NCBI GenBank assembly: GCA_018398765.1
Contig: JAHBMJ010002249.1
Location: 53,671 to 105,943 of the forward strand
From: Chromera velia
Taxonomy: Eukaryota; Sar; Chromeraceae
Direction of reading: 5' to 3'
Length of the DNA stretch: 52,273 bases
The position numbers and the translations under genes were made by a program. Of the stretch, positions 32,926-44,195 are shown piece after piece. The notes below the pieces were generated by a model that saw only the letters and a program-made list of their open reading frames with translations, was not told where the DNA came from and did no database searches. Numbering within the stretch: the stretch's first letter is position 1; each line of letters begins with the position of its first letter.

Positions 32926-35900
32926 CTACTTCGTTTCCTTATCTTCCTCCTTCCCCTTCTCTTCCTTTGGATCGGAATCCTGCCGCCCACGTTTGCTCCC
33001 TTGCAAGTCTGACTTTCCAGCTGCGGCAGCAGAGGAAGACGACGAAGAGGAAGAGGAGGAGCTAGAGGAGGGAGGAAAGGTTGAAGCAGCAGTTGTGTCG
33101 ACACTCCCCTCCCCGCACGGTACCAAGGTGAGGGAGAACCGCCCGCCCTCACGCCCTTCCGTCACCTTCTTCTCCCCTATCTGACGATCCAATTCAGTCA
33201 TACCTGGTCCACTCCGGGGATGCGTTCCATGCACCCCAGCGGGCGCACTCAGCGGCTTGCGAAGCGATGTGTCAGGATGAACGGGGGGAGTGACAGTCAC
33301 GGTATTGCCGTAACGGCTCTCCCGCGGCGGCCTCTCTATCTGACCGTCGGTCAAGCTCCCGAGGGAGGCACGGGGCTCTGAGGGGTCCCCCCCCGTATGG
33401 GGCGTTCGGGGATGGGGGTTCCTGAGGAGGTCGCTGGAGCCCCACAGAAACTCCTCCTCCTCCTCCTCCTCCTCCTCCACTTGCACCTGCTCTTCCTCTT
33501 GTTCTTGGTCCCCTCCCACCATGATCCCTCCCTCCCGACCCGCCGGGACATCGAGATCGAACACCGCAGTCCGAACCATCTCTTCGAGCGCCTCCGCCCC
33601 CATCTCCTCACGATTCTGCAACAGAGCGTCCTCCACCCCCCCGGCCTGCTGACCTCCGGAAACGCCCCCCCCTGACCCGAACGCACCGCCTCCACTCTGA
33701 AACGGCAAATCACCCTCACCACCACCCCCGCTCGCCCCTCCTCCCTCTCCTCCTCCCCCTTCCTTCCCGTCAGGCCCGTCTCCTCCCCCCCNCTCCCTCT
33801 TGTTCCCCCCCCCGCTGCTTGAAGACGAAGCAGCAAGCCTTTCTGTCTCCATGGTTTCATCAGAGGGGAAGTCATCGTCCCAGAGCAGAAGCGCTGCATC
33901 TCGGGAGAACCGATCAATGGAAAGAATGGAGGAGAAGAGGAGCCGCAGAAAAATAAGACGACCGGAGCAAGACCGAAGCACTCAATCAGTTGGGGATAAG
34001 CCAGAACACCGAAGGAGAAGGGAGACGTCTTGACGCACGAACACACACATTCACACCGATGCATGGGTGCACAGACGTTGCTCATCTTCTTTCATCTTTC
34101 CGAAAAGCTCATGCACAACTGCAATTAGAGTCCATTTCCCTTTCCCTCTCTAATCTTCTTTCGTCCGGCGGAAGAAAACAAAAGCAGCACGGAGAGTGAA
34201 CGGATGAAGAACGGCAAGAAGCGCTCGTGTATAAATGCGCACCGAAACAGAGAAACAGGGAAGAAAGGAGGGAGAGGCAGGTAGAAAGTCAATTCGAGTC
34301 CCAGAAGAAGAAAGCACATGGGGACCTGCATCACAAAGCAACCACGACCATTCCGTGCATTCACTGACCCCTAACTGCGGTTGTCCGGAAGGGAATGGTT
34401 CCATCAGATTCGTGCGGGTCCCCTGGCCCCCCCCGTTGCGACTGCCCTCTGTTGTCTGTGTTTGGGGGACACTGCGGCGTCGCTGTGTGAGAGGACGACG
34501 AGGATTCGTGCAACTGCCCTGCGCCGCGAGAAGAGGCGCTGTGTGGGGAATGCGGCGCCGTCTGTCCGCTGGGGGACTTGTGCTTGCGTGGGGACTTCTG
34601 TGGCATTTTGGCCTTTTCGTCGACTTTGACGGAATGGCAGTAGGCGCCCACTCGGATGTCTAGACGGAAGGAAGTACGAGGGTCCTGAAGAACTGACGTC
34701 TGGGAGTGTGTGTCAAAGGCTTGTTTGGCCTCCCGCTTCCGCTTCGGCTGCCCCTCCTCTACCCTACCCCCCTTTGATATTTCACGAATTTTCCACGCAG
34801 GCTCGTTGTAGGTCTTGTGAGTATATGGATCTGTGTACCCGTCATGTCGCCACTCTGTCTCTCTTGCCTTGCACTTCGCGAATTCACTCAGGAAATCGTC
34901 GCGGCCCATATCTAGCGGGAGACCATTCCATGCGTCCGCGATCTTCTGACAGAAGGACACACCCTTGTCCCAATCCCCTTTGTTACCGATGTCATACGCC
35001 ATGGTAACGGTGAATCGGCCGGACGCCAAATCGAGGAGAACGGGGCACCCCATCGCATTCTTCCAGCTGAAGAAGAGCTCTTTGTCGTTCGGAAGGAGCA
35101 GAGACATAAATTTGATCTGTCGTGTCAGAGGAATGAACTGGTCGGGAAAACACGGCATACACGAAGAGAGGTCACGAGGAGAGCTCCAGTCTCGCGGAGG
35201 CTTGTATGGCCACTCATATCCTGCATGCGTCAGTGCGTTCATACATCCATTCAATAGTGTGCATAGCTCACAGCTCTTGCGGCGCTTTGCCGTCGTTAGA
35301 AATCACTCCATTCGTTTCTTAATCCTCTACGACCCTTCTCTTTCCCTTTCTTCTCATTTTCATTTCCTCTCCTGTACTCTCATCTTCCATCGTTTCTCTC
35401 TATTCTCTTCTCTGTGCCTGTGTCCTTTCCGGTCTGTGTTCTCTTCCGTCCCCTCGTGCTGCTTCCCCGGCTAGCCAGCAATTGTTGTGTCTTCTGTTGT
35501 ATTTGCACTTTCCACGTTCTATCGCTCAACACAGACACACAGACACAGACACACACACACACACACAGACACACACACACACACACAGACACACACACAC
35601 ACACACAGACACACACACAGACACACAGACACACAGACACACACACACACACACACACACAGACAGACACACACACACACACACACACATCGAGAGGCAG
35701 ATTGCAGACGGAAGTCTATGAGAGAGACAGAGCGATACAGATGTGAAGAGAAAAGCAGGCAGGTGGAGGGGATCATCGAGCGACTGACGAAAACAGACTG
35801 AGACACCGCAGTTTCGGAACTCCTCTTTTCTCTCTCTCTCTCCTCCTCTGTGAAGCTTTGCTTCTCCTAGAACGATCTCTCGGAGTGGAAGCTCGTTGCC

Positions 35901-37466
35901 TCTCTTGCTCAGGCCCTCCTTGTGGACCTCCCGTGCAAATCTCTCGACTTTCTCCTTGTCGCTGCCAGAGTCCCAGTGCCCGACTACTTCCTTTCCACCG
36001 TCTGCCTTGTCTGCAGATTCAGCAAAACGGATGAAAGAGAGGGGAAGAAAAGGGGGCAGAGAAGAGAAGAGAAGAGAAGAGAAGAAGTGAGCGGCAAAAG
36101 TTTTGTCCTTGGAGTGAGAGCAGAAGAGCCACTGAGCAAGGGTGCCAGAGCAAATCAGGGGTCATTCGGGGCTCGACGTCAGAGCGAGGGAGAAAACAAG
36201 CGATCGGATGCATGCACACAGTCAAATGCACCTGGAGAGACAGACGGTATCTATCTTTGTTCTCCCGCTTTCCTCAGACAGAAAGAAGCACAGGAAAGTG
36301 AGAAGCAGCGAATGCAACCGATGAAGGTGAGGCCGCACCCAAATTTTAGCCACAACAAATATGACGGACCCTTGAGATAGAGAAAGCTCCCGGGATCGAA
36401 GCGAGTAAGTTGTTGTGAAGGAAAATCCCGGGGCCTGCCATCCACCTCCCGGTTCCTCTCTTCCCAGATGGCCTGTTCAATCGCACGTCTGCCGCCGTCC
36501 TCATCTCCATCTTCATCTCCATCTCCTTCTGCCTGATGGACTCTGAGGGTTCCTGCAGGAAATAAATCCATCGAGTTCCCTGCCCCCAGTGGTCTTGCCC
36601 CTCCGCCAATCTGCTCTTCCCCCGCGTCCCTCATCCCTGTACCCTCTGTGTTCTCTTCTCCTTCGGTTTCCCCTTCCTGTGTAGTTGCCTGCAAACGGAC
36701 AGGCGACAGAGAGACCGAAGGCAACGGAAATCATCGCGGCCGCACAGAACAGAACAGGGCCCACTTCTGTCTTCTTTCCCCCCATTCCTCCAAAGCTCAC
36801 TGGCCATGGAGTCGAAACGAGACCGGACAAGAGACAAAGAAGTAAGCAAAAATACACAAACAATCACACAGACAAGCAGCTGGGGATTAGACGGCTGTGC
36901 AGGATCAGAGAAATTGTTTGATCTGATGAAAAGAAAACACTCCGGGGAGAAGAAGCAAGGGGAAGCGAACACTGACCATCGTGATGAAAAATCCACCTCC
37001 GTTGTCACATCCCTGAGCGTTCAGGTCCACACCTGGATCTCCTTCTTCTCCTTCTGCCTCCTCTCCCCCGCCGAGGCGCTCTCCCTGCATCGAGATTCAA
37101 ATTTGCAGCAGCCGCAGGATAGGGAGGCCGTTACGCGTCGAGCACAGTTACCGAGAGAAAAGAAAAGCTGCATTTGGAAGCAGACGCAGAGAGACACCGG
37201 CAGCTAGACACGAGACAGAGAAGGGGCAGAGGCACGGACCGGCAGTCAGAGCACGCAAGAGACCGACCGAGGAGCCAAACGGAGAGCGGACATCGGGGCA
37301 GACAACAACAACAAAAAAAGAACACTGATACGATGATAATCCGATTGGAGAAGACCAACCACGTTGTCTTCTCTTCTTTCCTTTCTGATCACTGATCGAG
37401 GCAGACAAATTACATGGTTTCTGTTCTCCCCTTCTCTTCATCAACCCAACAGACAAAAAAAAGGAG

Positions 37467-37500
<34 letters not shown>

Positions 37501-39199
37501 GAAGAAAGAAAAGAAAGAAAGAAAGAAAGAAAGAAAGGAAGGAAAGAAAGAAAGAAAGAAAAACGAACATCACGACAATTCAGACAAGGTGGGCAGGGGG
37601 CCCAAAACGAGAGAGTTAAGCGCCCCTTGCCTCTCAACCTCCCGAAAGGACTTCACGCGATTCCTGATTTACACGCGACCTCCTGTTGCTTCCACTCAAG
37701 TCAAGAAAGAAAGAAAAAAGACAGGGTACTGCACTTCACTTGACAGACACACACAACATGGCGGGAAGGGAACCACCATCACCATGGTCTTTAGGCAGGC
37801 AGGGGGTGAGGGGTGGGGGGCCGCCACTGCGGAGGGGGAGGGATTCTTTTGCTGTGTCATCGTGTTTTGCGGGAGAACTTAACAGTTAGACAGACTATAT
37901 TGACTTTTATTTCCTTCCCACACAGACAGACAGACAGACAGACTATGTCGTCTTTTCTCCACTTCACTTTTTCCGAATCGCTTCCTTTCTTCGGACAGAC
38001 AGACTACATGTTTCTTCTTCTCCCTTCTTTTCTTCATGAACACAATAGACAAAAAGAAAGAAAGAAAGAAAGAACAGACAGACAGACAAACAGACAGACA
38101 GACTATATGGTTGCTTTCCCTCATTCTCCTCATGAGCAGACAGACAGACAGACAGAAAGAGTGACATACCTTATGGTTTCTTTGCCCCCTTTTCGAGACA
38201 AACAGACAGACAGGCAGGCAGACAAGACTAAAACCTTCTTTCTTTCCTTTCTCTCTTTCTTTTTTCCTTTTGTTTTCTGCTGTTTTTTTCTCTTTTCTTT
38301 TCTTTTGGTAGGAAGGCAGGCAGGCAGGCAGACAGACTATATGTTTCGGGGTTGCTGTCCGGCTACAGGCAGCCAGACAAAGAGACAAAAATCGAAGAGA
38401 TGGACAACTGGAACAGAGGCACAGACCGCGCTTCACTTTGTCTCTTCTCCCCTCGCCTGCTTGCTGTTTGTCTGTCGGCCAGCCTGTCTGTCTGTCTGTG
38501 CCTTTTGTGTCTTCCGACGTTCTTATTTTTGCGCTCACTCTGGAACTGGGTCAGTAAGAGCCCCAATTATTGAAAGGTCCTGCGCCCCTCTTCCCTGCAC
38601 TATCATGCGTTTGTTCTCTTTTCCCCTTGTTTTGGGCCTCTCTTCTCCTTCTCTTCCTTCTTCCCTTCCAGAAAAAGCCAGTTGACTCTCTTTGACAGCC
38701 GACGGCCCCACTTTTTCCCGGTGTTTCATCCTCCACCCGCCACCCTACAGGAAAGTAAAGCGTTGACAACGGCGGCCGACATAAAGCCAGCCAGCCAGCC
38801 AGCCAGCCAGGCAGTGAGCGGGCCACAGTAAGGAGAAAGAACGGTCAAGATTCACACACACACACACACGCGCGCGCGCGCGTGTGCATAAATAAAGAGA
38901 CAGGCAGATTTGCAAACAGACACACGACAAAGCCATGGATAAAGAGACAGAGCCACTGTGTCAAAAGACAAGTCGAGAAGGAAAGGAAGGCAGAAGAGAC
39001 GGACCCCAGGGGACACCTCTTCTGTCCCCATGTCCTCGTCGGGCCCCCACCAATCTTCCATCATGTCATCAGCCGGCGAATCCCCACCAGGCTGGACCTG
39101 CACTGTATGTCCACTTTGCGCCGCACCAAACTCCCTCGGTCCAAAACCTGTTCGGGGCACCCGGCTTTCCACCCCGCTTTCCCCAGCCGTCTCCTCCAT
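32926..39199 (-). CDS. Gene D: large low-complexity protein, unknown function
   Basis: Proposed exons on the minus strand: 39199-39017, 37084-36977, 36688-36370, 36010-35807, 35220-34369 and 33893-32926, giving 877 residues. Phase agrees at all five joins; acceptors are mostly TGCAG; donors include ATG|GTCAGTG and GTCAGTGA. A stop lies just upstream of ATG 39199. The N-terminal half is acidic ([24 protein letters not shown]). Exon 5 holds the most ordered part, with [40 protein letters not shown] and [15 protein letters not shown]. The last exon has long Gly, Glu and Ser runs and a basic tail, plus one N at 33792. Possibly a nuclear or scaffold protein; that is inference only. If the donor at 34368 is not used, exon 5 ends at a TGA at 34363-34361 and the last exon would be a separate 308-residue gene starting at 33852. 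Confidence 0.6.
35529..35690. repeat. (CA)n/(CAGA)n microsatellite in an intron of gene D
   Basis: ACACAC runs interrupted by AGAC. It sits in the intron between exons 4 and 5. Confidence 0.9.
37466..37562. repeat. (GAAA)n microsatellite
   Basis: Tetranucleotide purine array in the first intron of gene D. Confidence 0.9.
37900..38345. repeat. Inverted-orientation copies of the composite (GTCT) satellite
   Basis: (CAGA)n runs alternate with ACATGTTTCTTCTTCTCCCT...TTCATGAACACAA blocks, which are the reverse complement of the spacer at 36-300. It lies inside the long first intron of gene D. Confidence 0.8.
38784..38881. repeat. (CAGC)n, (CA)n and (CG)n short repeats
   Basis: CAGCCAGC units followed by an ACACAC/GCGCGC run, in the first intron of gene D. 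Confidence 0.85.
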
Positions 39200-39779
39200 C
39201 AAGACAGATAAATACACTCACACGCACAGAAGGAATCCACAGGGAGAGTCCCCAGCGTCTGCAAAAAATGCATGGGAAGATAATGATTGAGACAGAATCT
39301 TCATTGCAGAGAACAAATTAACTGAGAGGGCTGTATACGTGTGGTGGCAGCGAGTCACAAATAGTCTGCAGACGTGCTGGCACACGCTCAGAAAGCTCGA
39401 AAGAAAGGACGAGAGTCGGAACAGAAAGCCGTACGGACCCGAGAAACTCAACAGTCACAGATCTCAGGTGACACTAGGTCGATCAAATTTCCGGCAAGCA
39501 CGGGAGTCAGTCAGCCCGCAAGAAAGGAAGAAAAAAAATGCTCGCAGACAGGAACTTCAGAGCATTGCCGAAGCCTCCAGTCCCAATGAGGAATAGGCGG
39601 CGCAGGTCGTATTCACTCTGCAGTCGTTCAGCATTTGCAGAGCCAGTGATCGTAGAGATTCAAACAGAAGGGGAAGGGCGCATTTCACTTACATATATAT
39701 CGATACAAGGATTCGATCGACTATCATGACTTACAGCCGGAACATTCAGACGAGCAAGCTAGCTTGAAAAGTTCTTTCA

Positions 39780-40048
39780 GACCATTTCAGACCATGTCGA
39801 TGCGGACGACCTTGCATACAAATCTTATTTCGGTTTGGGCTGCATGCAGATACCGTGCATGGCTCGGGGGCCACGGCACCCATGCATGCAGTCCTCGTGG
39901 GACTCATATTAATACAAATCTATAACTATATATATATACGCGTGCATGCATGCTCGATCAAGAATCAGGCTATATATACTGCGTTGCATGCATATAATCC
40001 TCTATATATATAGGTGTTCAATGCTCTCTCTCTCTCTCTCTCTCTGTC
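39780..40048. promoter_or_regulatory. Divergent promoter region with TGCATGCA and TATA-like words
   Basis: Lies between the 5' ends of gene D (39199, minus) and gene E (40213, plus). It contains CCATGCATGCAG, CGTGCATGCATGC, TTGCATGCATAT and several TATATATA stretches within 250 bp. TGCATGCA is the target of an AP2 domain of Plasmodium PF14_0633 and its Cryptosporidium orthologue, so an ApiAP2-type factor is a reasonable guess in a related alga. Confidence 0.45.
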
Positions 40049-40100
40049 CATGATGATTCAGGGTTTTGTTCTGCATGCCACGTCCCCATGTATGAGGGGC
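40049..40100. repeat. ~50-bp block shared with 16131-16183
   Basis: Same order of words as at 16131-16183, here about 110-160 nt upstream of the proposed start of gene E. Confidence 0.55.
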
Positions 40101-40212
40101 TCTCTCTCTACATCGTGATTTGTCGTGAGCCTGTGATCAACAACACCACAAATTCTACCTGCAACACCTCCAAGCGCAAGCTCCTCCCTCTGCTTGTGTT
40201 GCTTTGGGAAAG

Positions 40213-43200
40213 ATGCATTGGTAAGTGACCTTCACAGACAGACAAACGTACAATTTCTTTTGCCTTTTCCCCCTTTCTCTTCTGGGCGAAAAGCGGAATA
40301 GACAGACACATGCAGACAGAGACTCATAAAGGCAGACAGGCAGGCAGGCAGACAGGCAGGCAGGCAGACAGGCAGAGGCAGACAGACAGGCAGGTAGGCA
40401 GACAGGCAGGTAGGCAGACAGGCAGAGGCAGACAGGCAGGCAGGCAGACAGACAGACAGACAGACAGACAGACGGACAGACGGACGGTCGGACGGACGGA
40501 CGGGCGGACGGACCTGGTAAATATATATATGTATGCTTGTGATATCTCTTCGACTCCGCAGGTCAACACCGGTGGACAACACCGTCTACGTCGCCCACGA
40601 GAAGCAAGAGGAGGCGAAGTGGGAGCTTCCCCTCGATGTTGGAGAGGAGGAGGACGAATTGGGACTGCAACCAAGGAACGTTTACATCCATCTCCCTCAG
40701 ACGGCGACTCGCGATCCACGGGGACTTCGGGCTGTCGGCGTCCCCCCAGCATCATTGCAGGGCTGTGTGCGTCAAGATGCGCAGGTGAGCAAATGGGGAA
40801 GTTAGACGTTAATATTTCTCTTTTCTTTCGTTTTCTTTGTCCTTGCTTGTTTCTTCTTTTGCTTTCCTTCCACCTCGTCTGGTCTGTTGGTTTCGTCGCT
40901 TTTCTTTTTCACTTTCCTCGGCGCCTTCGCTCTAGCTCTTCATTCCAACGGCATTGCAGACTAGGTCGTCTCTGATTCATGGATGGAGAGATGGATGGAT
41001 GGATGGATGGATGGATGGATGGATGGATGGATGTGCGTGCAGGAGGACAAAACGGAGACGGAAGGTCTGGTCGTTGGGGAAGAGGAATCCCCGGGCGATG
41101 TTCCCTCGCTTGCAGTGCATTCTCGTTCTGCACACAGCGACGAGTCCGCGCTGTGCATCGCATGTGAGTGCAGGGTGGCGCTGTCAGACGTTGACTACCA
41201 CGCAGACTGCTGTCCAGGGGCCCCACAAAAGGTCGAGGAGGCAGTCTCCCGGTCCGAGGCTGAGTCGACGTCCCAACCTTATGTTCTGCCACAGCTTCAG
41301 GCTCAGCATACCGATTCTGAAGAACCTCAAAGAGACCCCCCTCGAGCAAAGCCCTCAAGTGCCTCGTCCTTTTGGGGGGATATGTGGGGGAGGGCTCGCG
41401 ACTCAGTTCTCTCTCTTTTTCCAGGGGCAGAGAGGAATGAGAGTGTGATTGCAAACTCACTCAGTCCGTCAGATGGGAAGTCTGTGTCTGGGGGGCAGGA
41501 CGGGGAAAGCGAGGACAGGAGAACGGGGATCCGCGAGGTCAGCCAGGTGATCGAAGGGAGCTTGGAAGGAAATTAAGGGGAGCGGACATAGTATTACCCG
41601 CTCTCTCTGTCGGCGCACAGAATGCTTTTTCTATTAAAGGTTTGCGGGGCACGCTTCTTGACTTTGCCCTCGTCGGACGAAACATATATGAGTACCACCT
41701 CCCCTCTGAATCTCCTCTTGAGCGGGCACTCTTCTCAATCACTCTAGAATGCAAGTGGTGGATGGATGCGATGCTATTAGTGTAGCCAACGATTGCTTGT
41801 TCGTGCAGTGACCTCGCAGCTTTCTAGCTCTCCCTTTTGTCTGCTCTTTGTTGAGTTACCGAAAGATCGTCAATTGACAATCGCTCTTGACCTTCCCATG
41901 TCCCCCTCCTGCAGGTGGCGGCATCTTTTGCAGCGGGTTCCGCCAGAGCCCCCGGGACGCATGTCAATAGCTCTGCAGGGGGTCCTCGAAGGGATGCGAA
42001 CTTGGCAAGTCGGGGGCGGCAGCAGGGACAGTCTCACGTGACAGGGATTGAACGGGAGCGACCTACGGAATCTGATTATTCTCAGCTGTACCGTCCACTT
42101 GCGGTATCAGAAGTGAATCCGATGGTGACTTCCCCTTTCTCTGTGCCTGCCGCCCTCTTCCATCCACCGGGGGGGGGGCTGGGGAGACCGACAGATGGCA
42201 GCGCGCCATTCCAATACGGGACCCTCGAGGCGAGACTGCATGTCCCTGAGAATGGTGTCGTATTTGCGGACCTGTCTAGGAGAGGGGAAGGGGGGCCTGG
42301 GAGACATCATCAGAGGAGGACAGAGACTCCGAGTAGGCACTGGCAGGTGGGAGTCGCAAGCAGGCACTCTGCATGGGGGGCGCAACGGTGGCAAGAGAGC
42401 AACAGTGCCTGGCGAACCTCTCTCGAAAATTCGGGTCCAATGGTGAGTCATTCAGTCCAGTTCTTTGCCGTGAATAACTGATCATTGCCTGCTGCAGCAC
42501 CAAGGCCACTAGTTTGTGGATCTTCATCATCTGTCCACATGCAGTGTCTCTTCCTCCGGTTGTCCTATGTATGGTTGTCCTCTCGCCCCTTTTTGGCTCA
42601 ATCCCTGCGTGTGTCATGCCTGCCCATAACCCCAAAGAACGCAAAAAATACGGAATGGACAAAGAAAAATCACAATGCCGTACGTCCCTCTGTTTCCCTT
42701 TTTGCATCTCTTTGTCGGTCAGCCTCCTTGTTTGGCTGCCATGCATGAGCTCGCAGGGAGAAGGAGAGGAGACATGCGCATGACCTCCTGTCCGTGTCTA
42801 CATTTGTATGCAGAGTCATGCAGCCCCCTACGGGCACATCTTCGAGCCGAAACGCGTGGAAGGCAGGAGGAGAGGGCATAGGGAGGTAACAATGAGGATG
42901 GAGAGGGTCATGGACGAGCGTCCGGGCCTGCTGAAGATCCCGCCTCCCCTCCCTCTGTACCCTCCTGCGGGCGTCTCCCCAAAGCAGTGGGCTACAATTG
43001 TGCAGAAGGATGCTGAAATCAGACGAGAAGCTCGCCAGTGGAACCAGGCAGCATTGCGTACAGACGTTTCCCCTTCCCCTTCCAGTGCCCCTCCCCCCAC
43101 CCGGTGAGAGAGACAGGATGAAGGCCATAGCACATGCCGCGAGCGTGGATATGGTCTTCATTCGGTCTCCCTCGCTGAGGGAGAAGAGAGAAAGGGCAGA

Positions 43201-44195
43201 CGGTGAGAGACACAGGATGAAGGCCATAGCACATGCCGCGAGCGTGGATATGGTCTTCATTCGGTCTCCCTCGCTGAGGGAGAAGAGAGAAAGGGCAGAC
43301 GGTGAGAGACACAGGATGAGGGCCATAGCACATGCCACGAGCGTGGATATGGTCTTCATTCGGTCTCCCTCCCTGAGGGAAGACGAAAAAGAGCAGAAAA
43401 GGGCAGACGGCAAGGCAAACAGATTGAAAGGCAATGAAAGCCACAGTGCATGCTGCACTGGCAAGCATGTATAAATGGTTTTTGTCCCAGTCTGCAGAGC
43501 AGTGAGAGGAAAGGACGTACAGACAAGAAGTAGAAGAAAATACTCCATGATGTACCATGATGCGCTGAGCGCGAAACAGTCTCAAGTCTAGTCTGTTTAG
43601 ACTGTAGACCAGACATGTGTCTTGCAAAAATTATACTTTCATTTTCGTTAATTCAGCTAGCTTTTTACCTTGTTTACAATTATTTATGAATTTTTTGTTA
43701 CAAATTCTGTATCTAAAATTATGATCATCAATCCAGTAATTGATATCCATTCTATAATAGCCCACAATAATATTTTGTTTTATTTTGTGTTGTTTTTTGC
43801 TTTTTCCCTCACTGAGGGAGAGCAAAAAAAAAGAAAACAAGCAGACGAGGGCAGACGGCGAGGTAGACGGGATGAAGGCCATTATTATGAGTACATGCCG
43901 TGAGCAACAATTGGTGTCCATCATTCGATGGGGAAGCAAGTCTCACTTCTACACGATGCCGTTCTGAAACCTTTTGGCCAGAAGGAAGAGAGCGCTTACA
44001 TTTGAGGAGGAAGATGGAGAAAGATGGAGAAGGAGATGGGAAGCAGTTTTTAGTAGTTCCGCAAACCTGCCTGGGGAACAGACACCAGTTCTTAAGCTAG
44101 GGTTCCTCAGCGACCTGCAGTTGGACAGCACAAGCATGCAGTTGGTGCGTATACGTGCTGAGTGCAAAACACTGGCAACGGAGTTAGACGGATGA
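40213..44195 (+). CDS. Gene E: WW-domain protein with a C2HC-like zinc-finger motif
   Basis: Exons 40213-40220, 40562-40784, 41043-41546, 41915-42442, 42814-43103 and 43982-44195 give 588 residues. Phase agrees at every join, with donors GTAAGT, GTGAGC, GTGATC, GTGAGT and GTGAGA. A WW domain sits at the N terminus: W3, then V-Y-V-A-H at 11-15, W23 and P26 (spacing close to FE65-type WW domains). WW domains bind Pro-rich or phospho-Ser/Pro peptides. Its first Trp codon is split by intron 1, which supports that join. At 115-134, C-x2-C-x11-H-x2-C-C looks like a small zinc knuckle. The rest is Ser/Glu/Pro-rich and probably disordered, with [11 protein letters not shown] near the C terminus, a possible WW ligand. 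An 8-nt first coding exon is unusual; an unseen upstream exon is the alternative. Role could be adaptor or RNA-processing; not known. Confidence 0.65.
40322..40515. repeat. (CAGG)n/(CAGA)n/(CGGA)n array
   Basis: Tetranucleotide repeats that drift from AGGC to AGAC to GGAC within intron 1 of gene E. Confidence 0.9.
40979..41033. repeat. (ATGG)n microsatellite
   Basis: GGATGGAT array directly before the acceptor of the third coding exon of gene E. Confidence 0.9.
43104..43420 (+). repeat. 99-bp tandem repeat that includes the splice donor
   Basis: Units begin at 43104, 43203 and 43302, each with GGTGAGAGA(G/C)ACAGGATGA. A degraded fourth follows. Each has the palindrome CTCCCTCGCTGAGGGAG or a close variant. 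The first unit starts at the donor of the last intron of gene E. Degenerate relatives lie near 43808-43910 and 44650-44770. Confidence 0.9.

Noticed and set aside
40562-40790. Protein-kinase DFG motif (IHGDFGLS) in another frame
   Set aside because: No other kinase motif is nearby, and the frame that reads the WW domain keeps phase with the next exon.
43104-43420. CRISPR array
   Set aside because: Units are contiguous 99-bp tandem copies with no unique spacers, in a eukaryotic intron.
42670-43548. Minus-strand 292-residue frame with 33-residue repeats that look like membrane helices
   Set aside because: The repeats come from the 99-bp intronic tandem array of gene E (99 is divisible by 3), and the rest overlaps plus-strand exons.
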